64,000 bases of DNA from Blasia pusilla (taxonomy: Eukaryota > Marchantiophyta > Marchantiopsida > Blasiales). The translations under genes and the position numbers were made by a program. Below the pieces are notes generated by a model. It saw nothing but the letters and a program-made list of their open reading frames with translations, had not been told where the DNA came from and did not search any database. Position 1 is the first letter of the stretch; every line of letters begins with the position of its first letter. The stretch spans positions 29,946,001 to 30,010,000 of the forward strand of contig CM114271.1 in NCBI GenBank assembly GCA_050084515.1. The letters are read 5' to 3'. Shown one piece after another: positions 1 through 9,723 of the stretch.

Positions 1-1063
1 GGGAACATTGCTCTCAACACTTGTGTCGTCGATGGCATGTGTTCATCCCTGCGACTTAACGCATCTGGAATGACATTGTCCTTCCCCGGCTTGTGGATTA
101 GCTCCACATTCATCAACGCCAAGGTATCATGCCACCGAAGTTGTTTTGGCGTCACGCGATCCTGGGTCTCAAAATACTTGAGCGATATGTTATCGGTGAA
201 TACTCGAGTCCTGTGAAGTCCCAAATAGTGACGCCACTTCCTCAAGCAATGAACCACCGCAAACAACTCTTTCTCATGAGTAGGCCATCTCCTTTCGGTG
301 TCGGTCAGCTTCTTGCTTTCGTATGCTCAGTCTCCTTTTGCACCAACATTCTTGCAATCGCGAAATCGCTAGCATCCGTGTGCACCTCGAACAATTTGTT
401 CAAACTCCGGCGTTTAAGGCGGTTCTGCGAGAGGATCTCTTTGACTCGATTGAACGCTTTATCCACTTCCTCGGTCCATGTAGTATTGGAAAACTTTGCG
501 GTCCAATCCGTGAGAGGTTTCATTATGCCCGAAAAATTCTTCACGTATGTCCGTAAAAGCGACGGACTCGATGAACCTTCATCATCCCTTCACCGTGGAA
601 GGCGGTTCCCATTCGCAATCGCGCTCACCTTTTCCATGTCTGGACTCACTCCATTTGCACTGACCACATGTCCCAAGAACTTGATCTTCGTCAAACCGAA
701 CTCACTCTTATCCGCATTCGCATACAGCTTGTTCGCCCTAAGTTTCTCAAACACCGTCTTCAAATGTCGAGCGTGCTCCTCTAGTGTTTTCGAATAGATG
801 AGTATGTCATCTATATAGATGATCACAAACTCATCCGTCTCCTTGTGAAAGATGGAGTTCATCAAAGTGGTAAACGTCGGAGGCGCATTACAAAGACCGA
901 AGGCATTACTACAAACTCGAACGAACCGTATCTCGCCCTCTGAGCGGTCTTCTCTACATCCGCCGGCAATCCGAATCGATAATATCCTGATTTCAGGTCA
1001 ATCCGGCTGAAATACTTGGCACCCGACAATCGATCAAAGAGGTCATCCATCCTCGGTAGAGGA
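1..1063 (-). pseudogene. Ty3/gypsy RT-RNase H fragment, other lineage
   Basis: This is a reverse transcriptase and RNase H fragment of a Ty3/gypsy element, read on the minus strand from about 1050 to the window edge. It begins at the conserved [10 protein letters not shown] block and carries the substrate motif SRIDLKSGY. The catalytic YIDD box is at 806-817, inside IIYIDDILIYSK. RNase H blocks follow: VHTDASDFAI, then TDN, then HKPGKDNVIPDALSRR near 60-120. Several frameshifts and stops break the frame. The sequence is clearly different from the RT of copy A next door, so it belongs to another gypsy lineage. It is cut abruptly at 1063 by the LTR of copy A, and its own Gag, protease and integrase are not in the window. 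Confidence 0.9.
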
Positions 1064-1339
1064 ATAGGTTGGGAAGAGCCAAAAGGCTCAAACCCTAAAA
1101 ATAGCCCTTCCCTTGGTAACCTGCGCGCACAGGTTACCAGGGGCAGGTGACCTGGTCAACAAGTCACCCGACTGTAAAAGACCTCAACATGAAAGTTGTC
1201 AGAAACAACGTTCCTGACGCAATGGACCTATCCTCAACCTCATCCGACACTATGGGACAAAGTTACACTCAAGATAGTCCGCTGGCTCCTACGCCCTATC
1301 CACGATAGATCTCGGCCTATCGGCTACTCAGATGTGACA
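1064..1339 (-). repeat. 3' LTR of copy A (U3 part only)
   Basis: A direct repeat of 9930-10205, same length, with six mismatches seen by eye. On the minus strand it starts TGTCACATC and stops at the TATA box, so R and U5 are missing. Where they should be, RT of another gypsy lineage begins. The outer edge at 1339 is where identity with the 5' LTR ends. No purine-rich tract lies directly next to it; the nearest (GGGGGGCGG on the minus strand) is about 140 bases away, so the true U3 could be longer. Confidence 0.82.
1115..1138. repeat. LTR palindrome GGTAACCTG-N6-CAGGTTACC
   Basis: A perfect 9-base inverted repeat with a six-base centre, also present at 9981-10004 in the 5' LTR and, slightly decayed, at 16731-16754 in the LTR of copy C. 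It lies in U3 upstream of the TATA box. Its conservation in diverged copies suggests a protein-binding site or a structural element. The function is not known. Confidence 0.6.
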
Positions 1340-1555
1340 GTTGTCGTGCGCATACATATCGCTACACAACATACATCGCTCATCACATCTACACCACACA
1401 ACACTGATCTTCCCCACACACGGGTCGATCCACACATGTACAAAAATCAACTCATACATATATATGGAGATCACTCAACCGCCCCCCTAGCTGGCAGTTG
1501 GATCCCCCCAACTCCAGATAGAAAATATCACATCTCTCTGACATGACCTACTACC
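1340..1555 (-). other. 3' untranslated block of copy A
   Basis: This non-coding stretch lies between the PHD finger stop and the 3' LTR. Its LTR-proximal part (GTCGTGCGCATACA on the plus strand, near 1343) recurs at about 16834, 23986, 49203 and 49533, next to other ends of the same family. It therefore works as a family marker for the 3' end. A purine run on the minus strand near 1480 is a candidate polypurine tract, although it is not adjacent to the assigned LTR edge. Confidence 0.55.
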
Positions 1556-1698
1556 CTATACACATCTCGGACACATCCATCGTCCCGTGGGAACCACATC
1601 AAGAGGGGGGGGGTCAGACATGACATATGCCACCCTCGAGAACAACCATCATATACCAACATGGTGGCTGCACCCCTCGCAGATCCGCACGACATACA
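1556..1698 (-). pseudogene. PHD-type zinc finger at integrase C-terminus
   Basis: The minus-strand frame that ends integrase continues into a PHD finger. The visible zinc ligands are CMSC, then DGC, then GWHMSC followed by TPPL. PHD fingers normally bind histone H3 tails, so this could steer integration, in the role chromodomains play in chromoviruses (inference). The last ligand pair, WMCPRC followed by a stop, is in another frame. The frame is lost in a run of nine C (minus strand, just left of 1620), two more than fits the usual PPL spacing. The third ligand position, normally Cys in a CDGC context, is Tyr (VYDGC). The same Tyr occurs in copy 2 and in element F, so it predates these copies. 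Confidence 0.8.
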
Positions 1699-2880
1699 CC
1701 TCAAGCATGCAAGTACTACAGCCAAGCTCGGATCCACCGTCCCATCTACGTTCGGAAGATGACATGGCGCACAATTGCGCACATGATCCTTCCAAACCAT
1801 ACCATCACGTCCCTCCAACATGAGGACTCCGGTCGGTAATACCTCGCGTAGGATCGTACGCCCTGCAGTGACATCTAGCGTCGTGGGTTCCGCCTGCTGT
1901 AAATACACGTAATCTCCAGGATGAAACCTCCTAATCCCTGGACGATAACCTCCTCCACGAATGGTTGCGTACCTCAATGTATCTCTATGCTGGGCAATAG
2001 CTAAGTTCTCAAAGGCCATAGGCATAACTCTACGAAAAACTTCTGCCCTCTGAGAACATGCTTGCACCCACACATTTGGATCATCAAGATCTAACACCTC
2101 CGCCATGTCACGTCGAATCGCTGCAGGTAAATCTGGCTCTCTCCCAAAGAGCAAAAAGTACGGTGAAAATGACGCCAAGGATGCCTACCAACTAAAGCGA
2201 TAACCCATAGCCAACCATGGCAAGCTGTGAGGTCCCACTCCCTCAATCGCCCCCCTTTGCAAGCCATACTTGCAGATCCTCTCTTCACCGTCTGTACCAC
2301 TCTCTCCGCCAATCCATCCGCCTCGGGATGATCTCGGGCGTGGTGCGGTGATCTATCGGCCCCTGATCACACAAGGCCTGAAACTCTCCCGAACTGAACT
2401 CGGTACTGGACGGTCAACACCTCATTTGGTGCACCAAAGTAACTAAGCACACGATCTAGAAATGCATAAGTTGTTCCCTTGCTCGCCTTGTCTGGTAGTG
2501 CCACCAACTCTATCCACTTGGAGAAATGCTCCACCATGACCAACACGTACCTATGATGACGCCCTGTCAATGGCAAAGGTCCCGCAAAGTCTAAACTCCA
2601 CCGATAACCTAAACCCATAATCGGCAAAGGATGTAACTGCGGAGTGGGAGCATTGAAGGATGCTCGCAATCTGTCACATACCATACATCTGGCCACAAAC
2701 AGCTGTACCCCAGTATGCATGCCGTGCCACCAATACTTGAACATGGAGTAAGTTGTAAGTACGCTTTACTCCGAAATGTCCCAACTCCTCATGGGCATGT
2801 CGCACTACACGTGCTCGCTGGGAAGGATGAGGTACCACTCGTATCCTACCATCTCCCCATATCCACAAAATGTGAGTCCG
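1699..2880 (-). pseudogene. Integrase of copy A
   Basis: Integrase inserts the cDNA into chromosomes. The order on the minus strand is an H2C2 zinc module (HAHEELGH near 2800, then CMVC near 2680), a catalytic core and a C-terminal GPY/F-like module ending in DHVRNCAPCHLPN. The first catalytic Asp is at 2589-2591 in SLDFAGPL. The second, expected in LTDQG, is Val (codon 2409-2411), followed by a two-base loss. The catalytic Glu is kept at 2304-2306 in GLAERVVQ. Frameshifts near 2750, 2400 and 2300 split it. Copy 2 has the reverse pattern: Asp kept, Glu lost. Context and motifs make the identification firm, but the enzyme is dead as read. Confidence 0.87.
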
Positions 2881-3189
2881 CTCCCACCTGAACCTCTTGG
2901 CTCTCTGTAGGATCCGATCCCACTCCCTAGCACTCACTGTACTCGCAATGACACCAGTGCGGAAGAAGTCCACAACCTCCACGTCGTCATGGATATCACG
3001 ACCACATGTCGCCTCCTCACTAATCTCCGGATCCAAAGACTCATCATCCAATCCCACCACTGGAGTCATCACCTGTGGCTGACTTGCCATAGTCAACCAA
3101 CAAAGATAGGCAGATGCATGCCAACCGGGCACCATCTCCTCATCACTCTCTCCGTGCCATCGAGCTCCCGTGACGTCTCTCTGACTCAG

Positions 3190-4514
3190 ACATGGCTTAC
3201 GACTCAATCCATCCGCATCCTGGTTCATCCGACCTGGCCTATGAACCACCTCAAACTCATACTCCTGTAGTAATAGAGCCCACATGGCAAGCTTTCCCGT
3301 AAGCTTGTCCAACTCCATCAACCACCTCAACGGCTGATGATCAGTGATAAGTGTGAAAGGGTTGCCAAATAAATAGCACCTAAAATGTGCCACGGCCCAC
3401 ACTGCAGCCAAGCACTCTCCCTCGTAGGAGCTGTACTTCGCCTCTCCAATGTTGTTCGATCGACTCGCGTAAACGAACTCCCTCTCCTTGTCATCCCTCT
3501 GAGTAAGCACTGCTCCTAGACCCAACATGCTCCAATCCGTATGTAACTGGAATGGGCGACCCCTAACCGGTCTCTGTAAAATGGGTGAGGACATCAACCT
3601 GTCCTTGAGCTCCTGAAATGCTCGCTCCTGATCATCTCCCCACAACCACACTTGATCAAGTCTTGTCAACAAGGTCAAAGACTTTGCGATCGCACTAAAA
3701 CCCTTGACATACCGTCGATAGAAGTTCGCCAGTCCAAGAAATGCTCGGACTCGACTCACATCTATAGGGCGTGGAATCTGCGCAATAGCCTCTACCTTCG
3801 TCTGCTGAACGCCTAACCCACTTGGGTATATGGTGTGTCCCAAGTACTCAATCTGCTCCTGAAAGAATCTGCACTTGCCTGGATGTAACTTCAGTCCATG
3901 TAACTGCAATCGTCAAAACACCTCCTCCAAGTGTCGCTCATGCTCCTCAACCGTGGAACTGAAGATAAGAATATCATCTATGTAACATCGTACAAAATCC
4001 AAGCCAGACAAAATCCTATCCATCACTCTCTGAAACTCCGCAGGCGCGTTCTTCAACCCAAATGGTAAGAACCGCCATTGATACAAGCAATCTCTCCGGA
4101 ACCGATCTATCCCCTAGAATCTTTGTCTTCTCCTGTCCTCCAACTTTGATAGGAAGGATGATGATAGCCAAGACGGAGATCTAAATCTGAAGATCTTTGC
4201 ATGCCCTACCGCATCAAAGATCTCCTCAGGAGTAGGCATGGCATACCGATCCGACCTCGTCTGTCGGTTGATAGGACGGTAATCTCGACACATCCGCCTA
4301 TCCGTCCAATTGCCATACATATCCTTCTTTTCCGGCATGACTGTGGCAGATGCATACTCCCTATGTGATAACTCCACAAGTCCTGACTCCTGCTCTGAAT
4401 CAAGGCTCGTTCCATATCAGAATACCTGTAGGGTCGACGAAAGATCGGCGTATCACTAGCCAACTCAATCCGTATCCGGGACCCTTCAAAGATACCCAAG
4501 TCTCTCATAATCAA
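3190..4514 (-). pseudogene. Reverse transcriptase-RNase H of copy A
   Basis: This segment makes cDNA from element RNA and degrades the RNA strand. On the minus strand it starts near DLGIFEGSRI and runs through the CRDYRPINRQT block. The catalytic box RCYIDDILIF has YIDD at 3973-3984. LGHTIYPSG, FLGLANFYRRYVKGFS and the tether follow. RNase H shows HTDWS, the YEGE block, ITDHQPLRWL and DADGLSR. The long frame 3190-3909 is clean. Upstream there are frameshifts near 4380 and 4200 and a TGA at 3913-3915. That TGA aligns with CAA in copy 2, and the two are the possible deamination products of an original CGA. About 100 residues of low-similarity spacer (2881-3189) separate it from integrase. Confidence 0.9.
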
Positions 4515-4894
4515 GGCAAAACAACCGACATGCCCTCTCGAAACCTATGAACTGCCGTCGCTCTCCTCCTATCAACTTGAGACCTATCATAGGCTCCCAA
4601 GTCTCCATCGTGACCTCACTCGGAGAGGCGCAACCTCGGCTTTGGTTGCTATGTAGCAACCCTAGCCACCTCCGCATAATGACCACTCCACTCGACCTCC
4701 TACACCATGCTCCACATCCGAAAAATGAACATGTGCTACTCTAGCCGCCTTTCGCACTCTCTGCTCGAACGATGTCCAGAAGTCCATGGGTGCCTATCTC
4801 TCCTCGTCTCGCCTGACCAATGCTGTCATGCAGACCTTGTAGGCAGTGGTCCAACTCGTGGACGTGACGGCATGGATGACACTCGCATCCGTCT
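4515..4894 (-). other. Linker between DNMT and RT
   Basis: A pol linker on the minus strand, recognisable because the same segment precedes RT in copy 2 near 27910-28030 (shared block TMETWEP). It has no catalytic motif that I recognise. A frameshift near 4510 joins it to RT. The last DNMT motif ends just upstream in a stop at 4895, which could be natural or acquired. The frame relation therefore does not show whether DNMT and RT were ever one continuous polyprotein. Confidence 0.6.
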
Positions 4895-6185
4895 CTACTC
4901 AGCCATACCTAGGCTGACTATCCATATGAGACAGTTGAGGTCCATCGCCAGCCCCAACACCTGTCTCCGTGATGCCTCAGTCATCCCTGGCACCGCCGTA
5001 GTACCGGTAGTGAACCCCATGGCGCGCTCGCGCTCATCTGCTATAGGCTCCTCCAATACTCCGGTCACCTCATCCCAAATCATGCCTGGCCCTCCCTGAT
5101 GAAAGGCATGGGATGCTGGGAAGCTCACCAACGTAGGTAAGGTTGCCCTCAACTCCCCCACCCTATTGGTCGTGGCCAACGGTGGTCTATCATCGCGTGT
5201 CACCACCTGAGATCGACGCCCTGAGTCCAAAATAGCATCCACCGTGAGATGTGGTGCTCTCGGACTCGTGTAGGCTCGACTCAAGTACTCTCGATGGTAT
5301 CAGGTTCGTCCACCACAATCGTGGACGATGGGCACGTGACCCAACTCTCGGTGCATCTAACAACACAGCCGGTCCTAACCAGGACCTCACCTAATGTACA
5401 CTCGTCATCACACGTGCACGAGTATCTCCCAACAATGGCACGTTCTCCAAAATGTACGCTGGAGAACATATCTGACTCTGCTGCAAGTGTCGTACTACTC
5501 GCAGCATCTCCCAAAACATCCCTGACCTCGGATCCTGCAATCCTAATCCTCGGCCAGCTGATGAATGACCCTGACATGGCCATCCAGAAATCACCAAATG
5601 AATGGTGCCAACTCTATCCAGATCTTGCGCCCCCACCAAAGATATGTCGGCGGGTAGCGTATGCTGGTATCCCCGTACTGCAGATACCGACAACAACTCA
5701 TGATACCTCTGGACCAATCTCGCCACATGACGTAATGATACTCGCCGCGCGGTCTCATCTCTCTCCACATAAAGGTACTGATGCACCCGTATGCCTGCCT
5801 GCAATATGGCCCCCAATCCGGTGCTAATCCCTCCGAAGAGATCTAACACCCTAACACCCTCCTCTGGGCACTGCCACACAACAGGTGTGGTATCTAGTGG
5901 GGTCATCGTCTCCACTCCAAGAGCCCGATCGCCACGTGACACTCGCTGCTCGGGATAAAAACATGACTCACGCCTTTGCCTCACGAGGTCGTTGGCACTC
6001 CTCTGTAGCTCTCGAGTCGTACCCCATAATGGTGAAGAGGCATCGCTAACATGGGAAGAGACACCCGCCATGGCCTGTCTCTCCGTGGGACTATCCGCTA
6101 CTGGGACATCCTTCGCATGTGCGTTCCCCTCCAACAACTCTCTTGGCCAGCTAACACTACCTGTGAAAGCCGCCAACGTGGTCAC
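4895..6185 (-). pseudogene. C5-cytosine DNA methyltransferase inside gypsy pol
   Basis: This encodes a DNA (cytosine-5) methyltransferase using S-adenosylmethionine. After a linker of about 110 residues, motif I reads VLDLFGGISTGLGA and motif II includes YLYVERDE. Motif IV is SGWPCQGHSS, with the catalytic Cys codon at 5574-5576. Motif VI is ILENVPLLG, motif VIII RPRLWWTN, motif IX RERAMGFTTGTT and motif X RRQVLGLAMDLN. Overall order and spacing resemble the DNMT3/DRM-like catalytic domain, but I cannot place it by tree. The linker is in the same frame as protease, separated only by a TGA at 6210. A TAG at 5391-5393 sits where copy 2 has CAG, and a frameshift near 5285 precedes motifs IX-X. 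Homologous pieces at 17.1, 28.6-29.5, 37.6-38.6 and 48.6-49.1 kb show it belongs to the family. Confidence 0.9.
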
Positions 6186-6209
6186 AGATTCGCCTCGTGA
6201 TCGACCACC

Positions 6210-7232
6210 TCATCCCGCAAACTGCACGGGTAACTTACTCATCCGACCGTCACCTGACCGCCATCTTGACCGATAAGCAACGGTCTCCTCCCAGAAGTCA
6301 AGGATGAATCCTAGGGGATATAACACTGTACTCCCCACCAACACATCGTACGACTCAATTGGTGTCGTAATCGCACGTGTGCGCACCATAGCACTATCCG
6401 TCGCATGCTCTGGCTGGACTCTCACAACAATCTCCTGTTGAGTCATATACTGAGTGGGTGATACGCCCCCAATCGAGGTCTGTATCTGGAAGGGACAAGG
6501 CTCAATGTCGGCCTTCCGTAACCCCAACGCTAAACACGCTGCCTTCCCTAACATCAAGGGTTGCGCTCCCAAATCAAGTAGGACGCGCTGTGGGTGGTAT
6601 ACTGTCCCCGTCGGACTAACCAAGCAAAATACTCCAGCTCGGTTATCCATTAACACTACTCCAGGTGTCACCACTGCTTGCTCTATGGCCGGTCGAGCTG
6701 GTATATCTACCAACTTTGCCGCCGCCGCATGCCATGACTCTGTGGGGAACGTCCCAAGCAGCGGCTCTGAGGGCAAGTCCACCACCTCCTCAACTACCTC
6801 TGAACAAGAAACAGTCATCTCTCCACGCTCACACAACGTGGCGGCCAACCGGAACACCTCAGCTGGTCCAACTCCCAACGTCGCCAACTCTAAGGCGGAA
6901 AATAGTGGAGTCTGACTCACTCTAGTGGCCACCTCCAATACTATAGTCGACATTGACTCCACTCGAGCCGGCATAGGAGTTGTCACTCCAACTCCTCGTG
7001 ACGTTGACGTAGGTGCCTGAATTGTAGGCACCGCTGGTCGTCGAGGCACCATCGATGGTGTGTGTAGTGCCTCCGACAATGTGACCGACTGTGGAACCCT
7101 GGCCTGCCGCCCATCGGTCCCCTCTGGTGGGTCAATCTCAACTCCACCTCTCGATGGCTCGGTGCCTCTCAGCAGACCCCGAGTCACCATCGCATTTGCC
7201 TCAACCTGGGCTGCACTACACATGAATCCCAT
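6210..7232 (-). CDS. Aspartic protease region of copy A
   Basis: An open frame of about 340 residues covering the end of Gag and a retropepsin-like protease that would cut the polyprotein. The active-site motif is LLDLGAQPLMLG, with DLGA in place of the usual DTG/DSG(A) at 6564-6575. The usual second block follows, with SYDVLVGSTVLYPLGF near the end. The first 150 residues form a conserved N-terminal part (LELATLGVGPAEVFRLAATL) found again at 13.7, 17.4 and 53.4 kb. The start is not certain, because it may be the inner part of a Gag-Pro-Pol frame. The frame ends at a TGA in phase with the DNMT linker downstream. The corresponding codon in element B is AGT, so this stop is probably acquired. 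Confidence 0.85.
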   Translation of the reverse strand: MGFMCSAAQVEANAMVTRGLLRGTEPSRGGVEIDPPEGTDGRQARVPQSVTLSEALHTPSMVPRRPAVPTIQAPTSTSRGVGVTTPMPARVESMSTIVLEVATRVSQTPLFSALELATLGVGPAEVFRLAATLCERGEMTVSCSEVVEEVVDLPSEPLLGTFPTESWHAAAAKLVDIPARPAIEQAVVTPGVVLMDNRAGVFCLVSPTGTVYHPQRVLLDLGAQPLMLGKAACLALGLRKADIEPCPFQIQTSIGGVSPTQYMTQQEIVVRVQPEHATDSAMVRTRAITTPIESYDVLVGSTVLYPLGFILDFWEETVAYRSRWRSGDGRMSKLPVQFAG

Positions 7233-8640
7233 ATTGAGAGATCCTCACCCGGGTCAGGGTAAGAGGTACAAACCGAGTCACACTAGCGCTCGCGACTCCG
7301 TGCCTTCCCTAAGCCTGCATCATCGTCATGGCAGCAATCCTGCTCCAAGCGATCGATGCGTGAGAGAAGGGCCGGCTCTGGTGCTCTGCTCCATCTCCCT
7401 CCGGCTGGTGGTGGTCCTCTACCACCACGCCCAGGAAGAACTCCCCGACCTCCTCCAGACGACCGCCCCAAGCCCTCGGCCTACCCTGGGACGTGCCCCT
7501 CGGCGAAGGTCAAAACATCTATCCCTAGTGTGACCATATCTGTGGCAATGGTCACACTGGTGTGTGGGTGGGGCCATCCTCGTGGCTCTGCGCAATCGAG
7601 GCGCTTTGGTGGTCCCCTCCCATCTTGTGGGCGATCTCTCTGCCTATGGGCCCCTCCACACGCCCAACAAGACCACATCGGTCCCTATTTGGGCAACATA
7701 TGTAGGTGCGGTCGTTGCCTCATAGGCTCACGGTACCCGCCCGCTCTCTAGGCACACTGCCCGCTCCGTGGTATCTGGTGCTCATTTGTGGCACCGGTGG
7801 GGTCACCGCCGCTCGTGGACCCGTCGACTCTCGAGAAAATCCAGCGGTCACTACCGCTCCTCACTCATGTTGAGCTCAATACGCTCAGAAAACTCAAAGA
7901 CCACCTTCAATGCGGGCTTCATTTGTGTGAATCAAGACCGCATCTCGGACTCTCCTCCGTAGTTCTCGGTCCGAACCCGTACCAATCTTTGGACGATCGC
8001 ACCTCGATCCACCCAAACGTAGCAATGATCAGCCTCCTCATGCGTGTGAATGCCTCTTTCGGACTCTCACCCGATCGTCGCTGAAAATCTGTCAGAGACT
8101 CTTGACTTGTCGGTGCGTATGCCCTAGTAGCTCTTCCCCAACCTGTTGGAAGAACTCCCTTTGTGGGGTTGGCGGGTGGCCCTCTACCACCAGAGGTCTC
8201 GCCACATCGCTTTGTGTCCCGCCCTCCTCTCCATCTAGTCTCCGGGATGTTGGTGTGGGTCTCTCTCCTCTCACAATCCCATCATATGCCTCGCGACCAC
8301 TAGTGGACACATACCCTGGAGCCCAATACATCCTCCAGGCATCGATCTCTACTGAATATAGTGATCAGAACTCCATGTAGTCATCCATCGGAGGACCCTC
8401 CAAGTGCTCGAACAACCCCTTCCATGCCATGAAAGGGTTGAACCGTGTCGGGGTCCGTATCTCCTGGAAGTCGCACCATGTGTCAAACTCTTGGATGAAA
8501 TCATCTAAGTCGATGGTGCCCACTACACCCGAGAAACGACGCATGCCCCGATGGCCCATGTCGTCCATCTCCTGCCAAGTACTACTGTCTCTGTCGGTGA
8601 TCGCCGTCACGGACCGGTGTCGATGATAACGATCCGATCC
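7233..8640 (-). pseudogene. Gag of copy A with two zinc knuckles
   Basis: Gag forms the particle and binds element RNA. On the minus strand the N-terminal part reads TIDLDDFIQEFDTWC, then PFMAWKGLFEHLEG and AWRMYWAPGYVS, all matched in element B. It ends in two CCHC knuckles. The first (CWACGGAHRQRDRP, 7637-7672) has lost its last Cys to Arg. The second is perfect (CDHCHRYGHTRDRC, 7515-7556). A TGA within MEF-SLYS near 8375 aligns with a Gly codon in element B, and other frameshifts interrupt the middle. The true start codon is not clear. Confidence 0.82.
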
Positions 8641-9723
8641 ACGGATGGATGTTGAGGGAGCTCCTCACTGGTAACCCCTCGGTATCTCACTCCACTCCGT
8701 GTCACACCACTACCACTGCTCGCACTACCCCGTTCTTCCGAACCCAGGAAGAACGCCGTGATGACAAACCCTGTCTCACCCGCTCAAGCACTCAGACTCA
8801 CCGAGAGTCTCCCACACGCCTCACTAGCTCACCTATGCTAACGTCAATCCCATGATGACATACTCGGCCTCACGCACGCTCAACACTCGGGCTCACCATG
8901 AGCCTCCCAACTGACTCACCTAACCTAGCGACACACTCTCGGGTCATACACGCGACCCCTACTCGGCAACCGCCGTATATCCACCAACATGCTACACATG
9001 AAAATAATCTACACTCGTCACCATCAGTGCACCCATCTAGCACCAACTACTACCCGATACCCATCACTCTCAATCATACACGACAAGTGCGGGAAAAGGG
9101 ACTCGAATGGGTAACCTGATCACGCCCTCCAACCTGCTATACCGTCAATATGCACTCCTCCACATGATATGACAATCTCTGCCACATAACACTCCCCTCG
9201 ACCAACACGTCGATCCTCCCGTCAACAGATGCGGACAACCCGTCGGCATCATGCACACTGTCCCTCCAGCGTAAACTCTCGCAACGCCCTATGCGCGCCT
9301 CAAAAACATCATGTCACGCCCGTTGTCTAACTTGTCGATCACTCAGCACGTCGACATCCTCCTTGCCCTCACGTTGCCCATGCGCACCGCGTTCGCCGGA
9401 CCGACCTCGTCCGTCCTACCACGTTGGAGAGGGGGGGGGGAAGACTTGGACCGCGGCCCTGTAAGACCCAAACCTGCCCGTTCCTTCTCTCTTGACGCCT
9501 TCACTTGCGTACACCCGACGCCCCACCACACGCTACACTCGGCTGCTGTCCCCCAACAATCCGCACCAGCAAAATCTGAGAAAAATGGACAGCGCTTCCG
9601 CCCACGGCCTTCCGAATAGAAAAAATGACACACAACGTCACACACACGTCTCCAGGGGCTCCCGACCAAGGCAACTCGCTTGCCTACCGCAAACTCTTAA
9701 TTCCCACCCCGACATCTTTCTCA
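8641..9723 (-). other. Long 5' leader of copy A
   Basis: About 1.1 kb between the 5' LTR and Gag without a convincing reading frame. It is homologous to 14461-15100 (same orientation) and, inverted, to 11650-12010, which helped decode the rearranged region. It contains long C- and A-rich runs on the plus strand and a G run near 9430. It probably holds RNA packaging signals, but none can be pointed to. Confidence 0.65.

Noticed and set aside
129-797. A 222-residue plus-strand frame
   Set aside because: Antisense shadow of the clear RT-RNase H on the minus strand.
5249-5827. A 192-residue plus-strand frame
   Set aside because: Antisense of the DNMT; the minus strand has all methyltransferase motifs.
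9311-9669. Frames on both strands in the copy A leader
   Set aside because: Not conserved in copy C or copy 2 leaders, and full of homopolymers.
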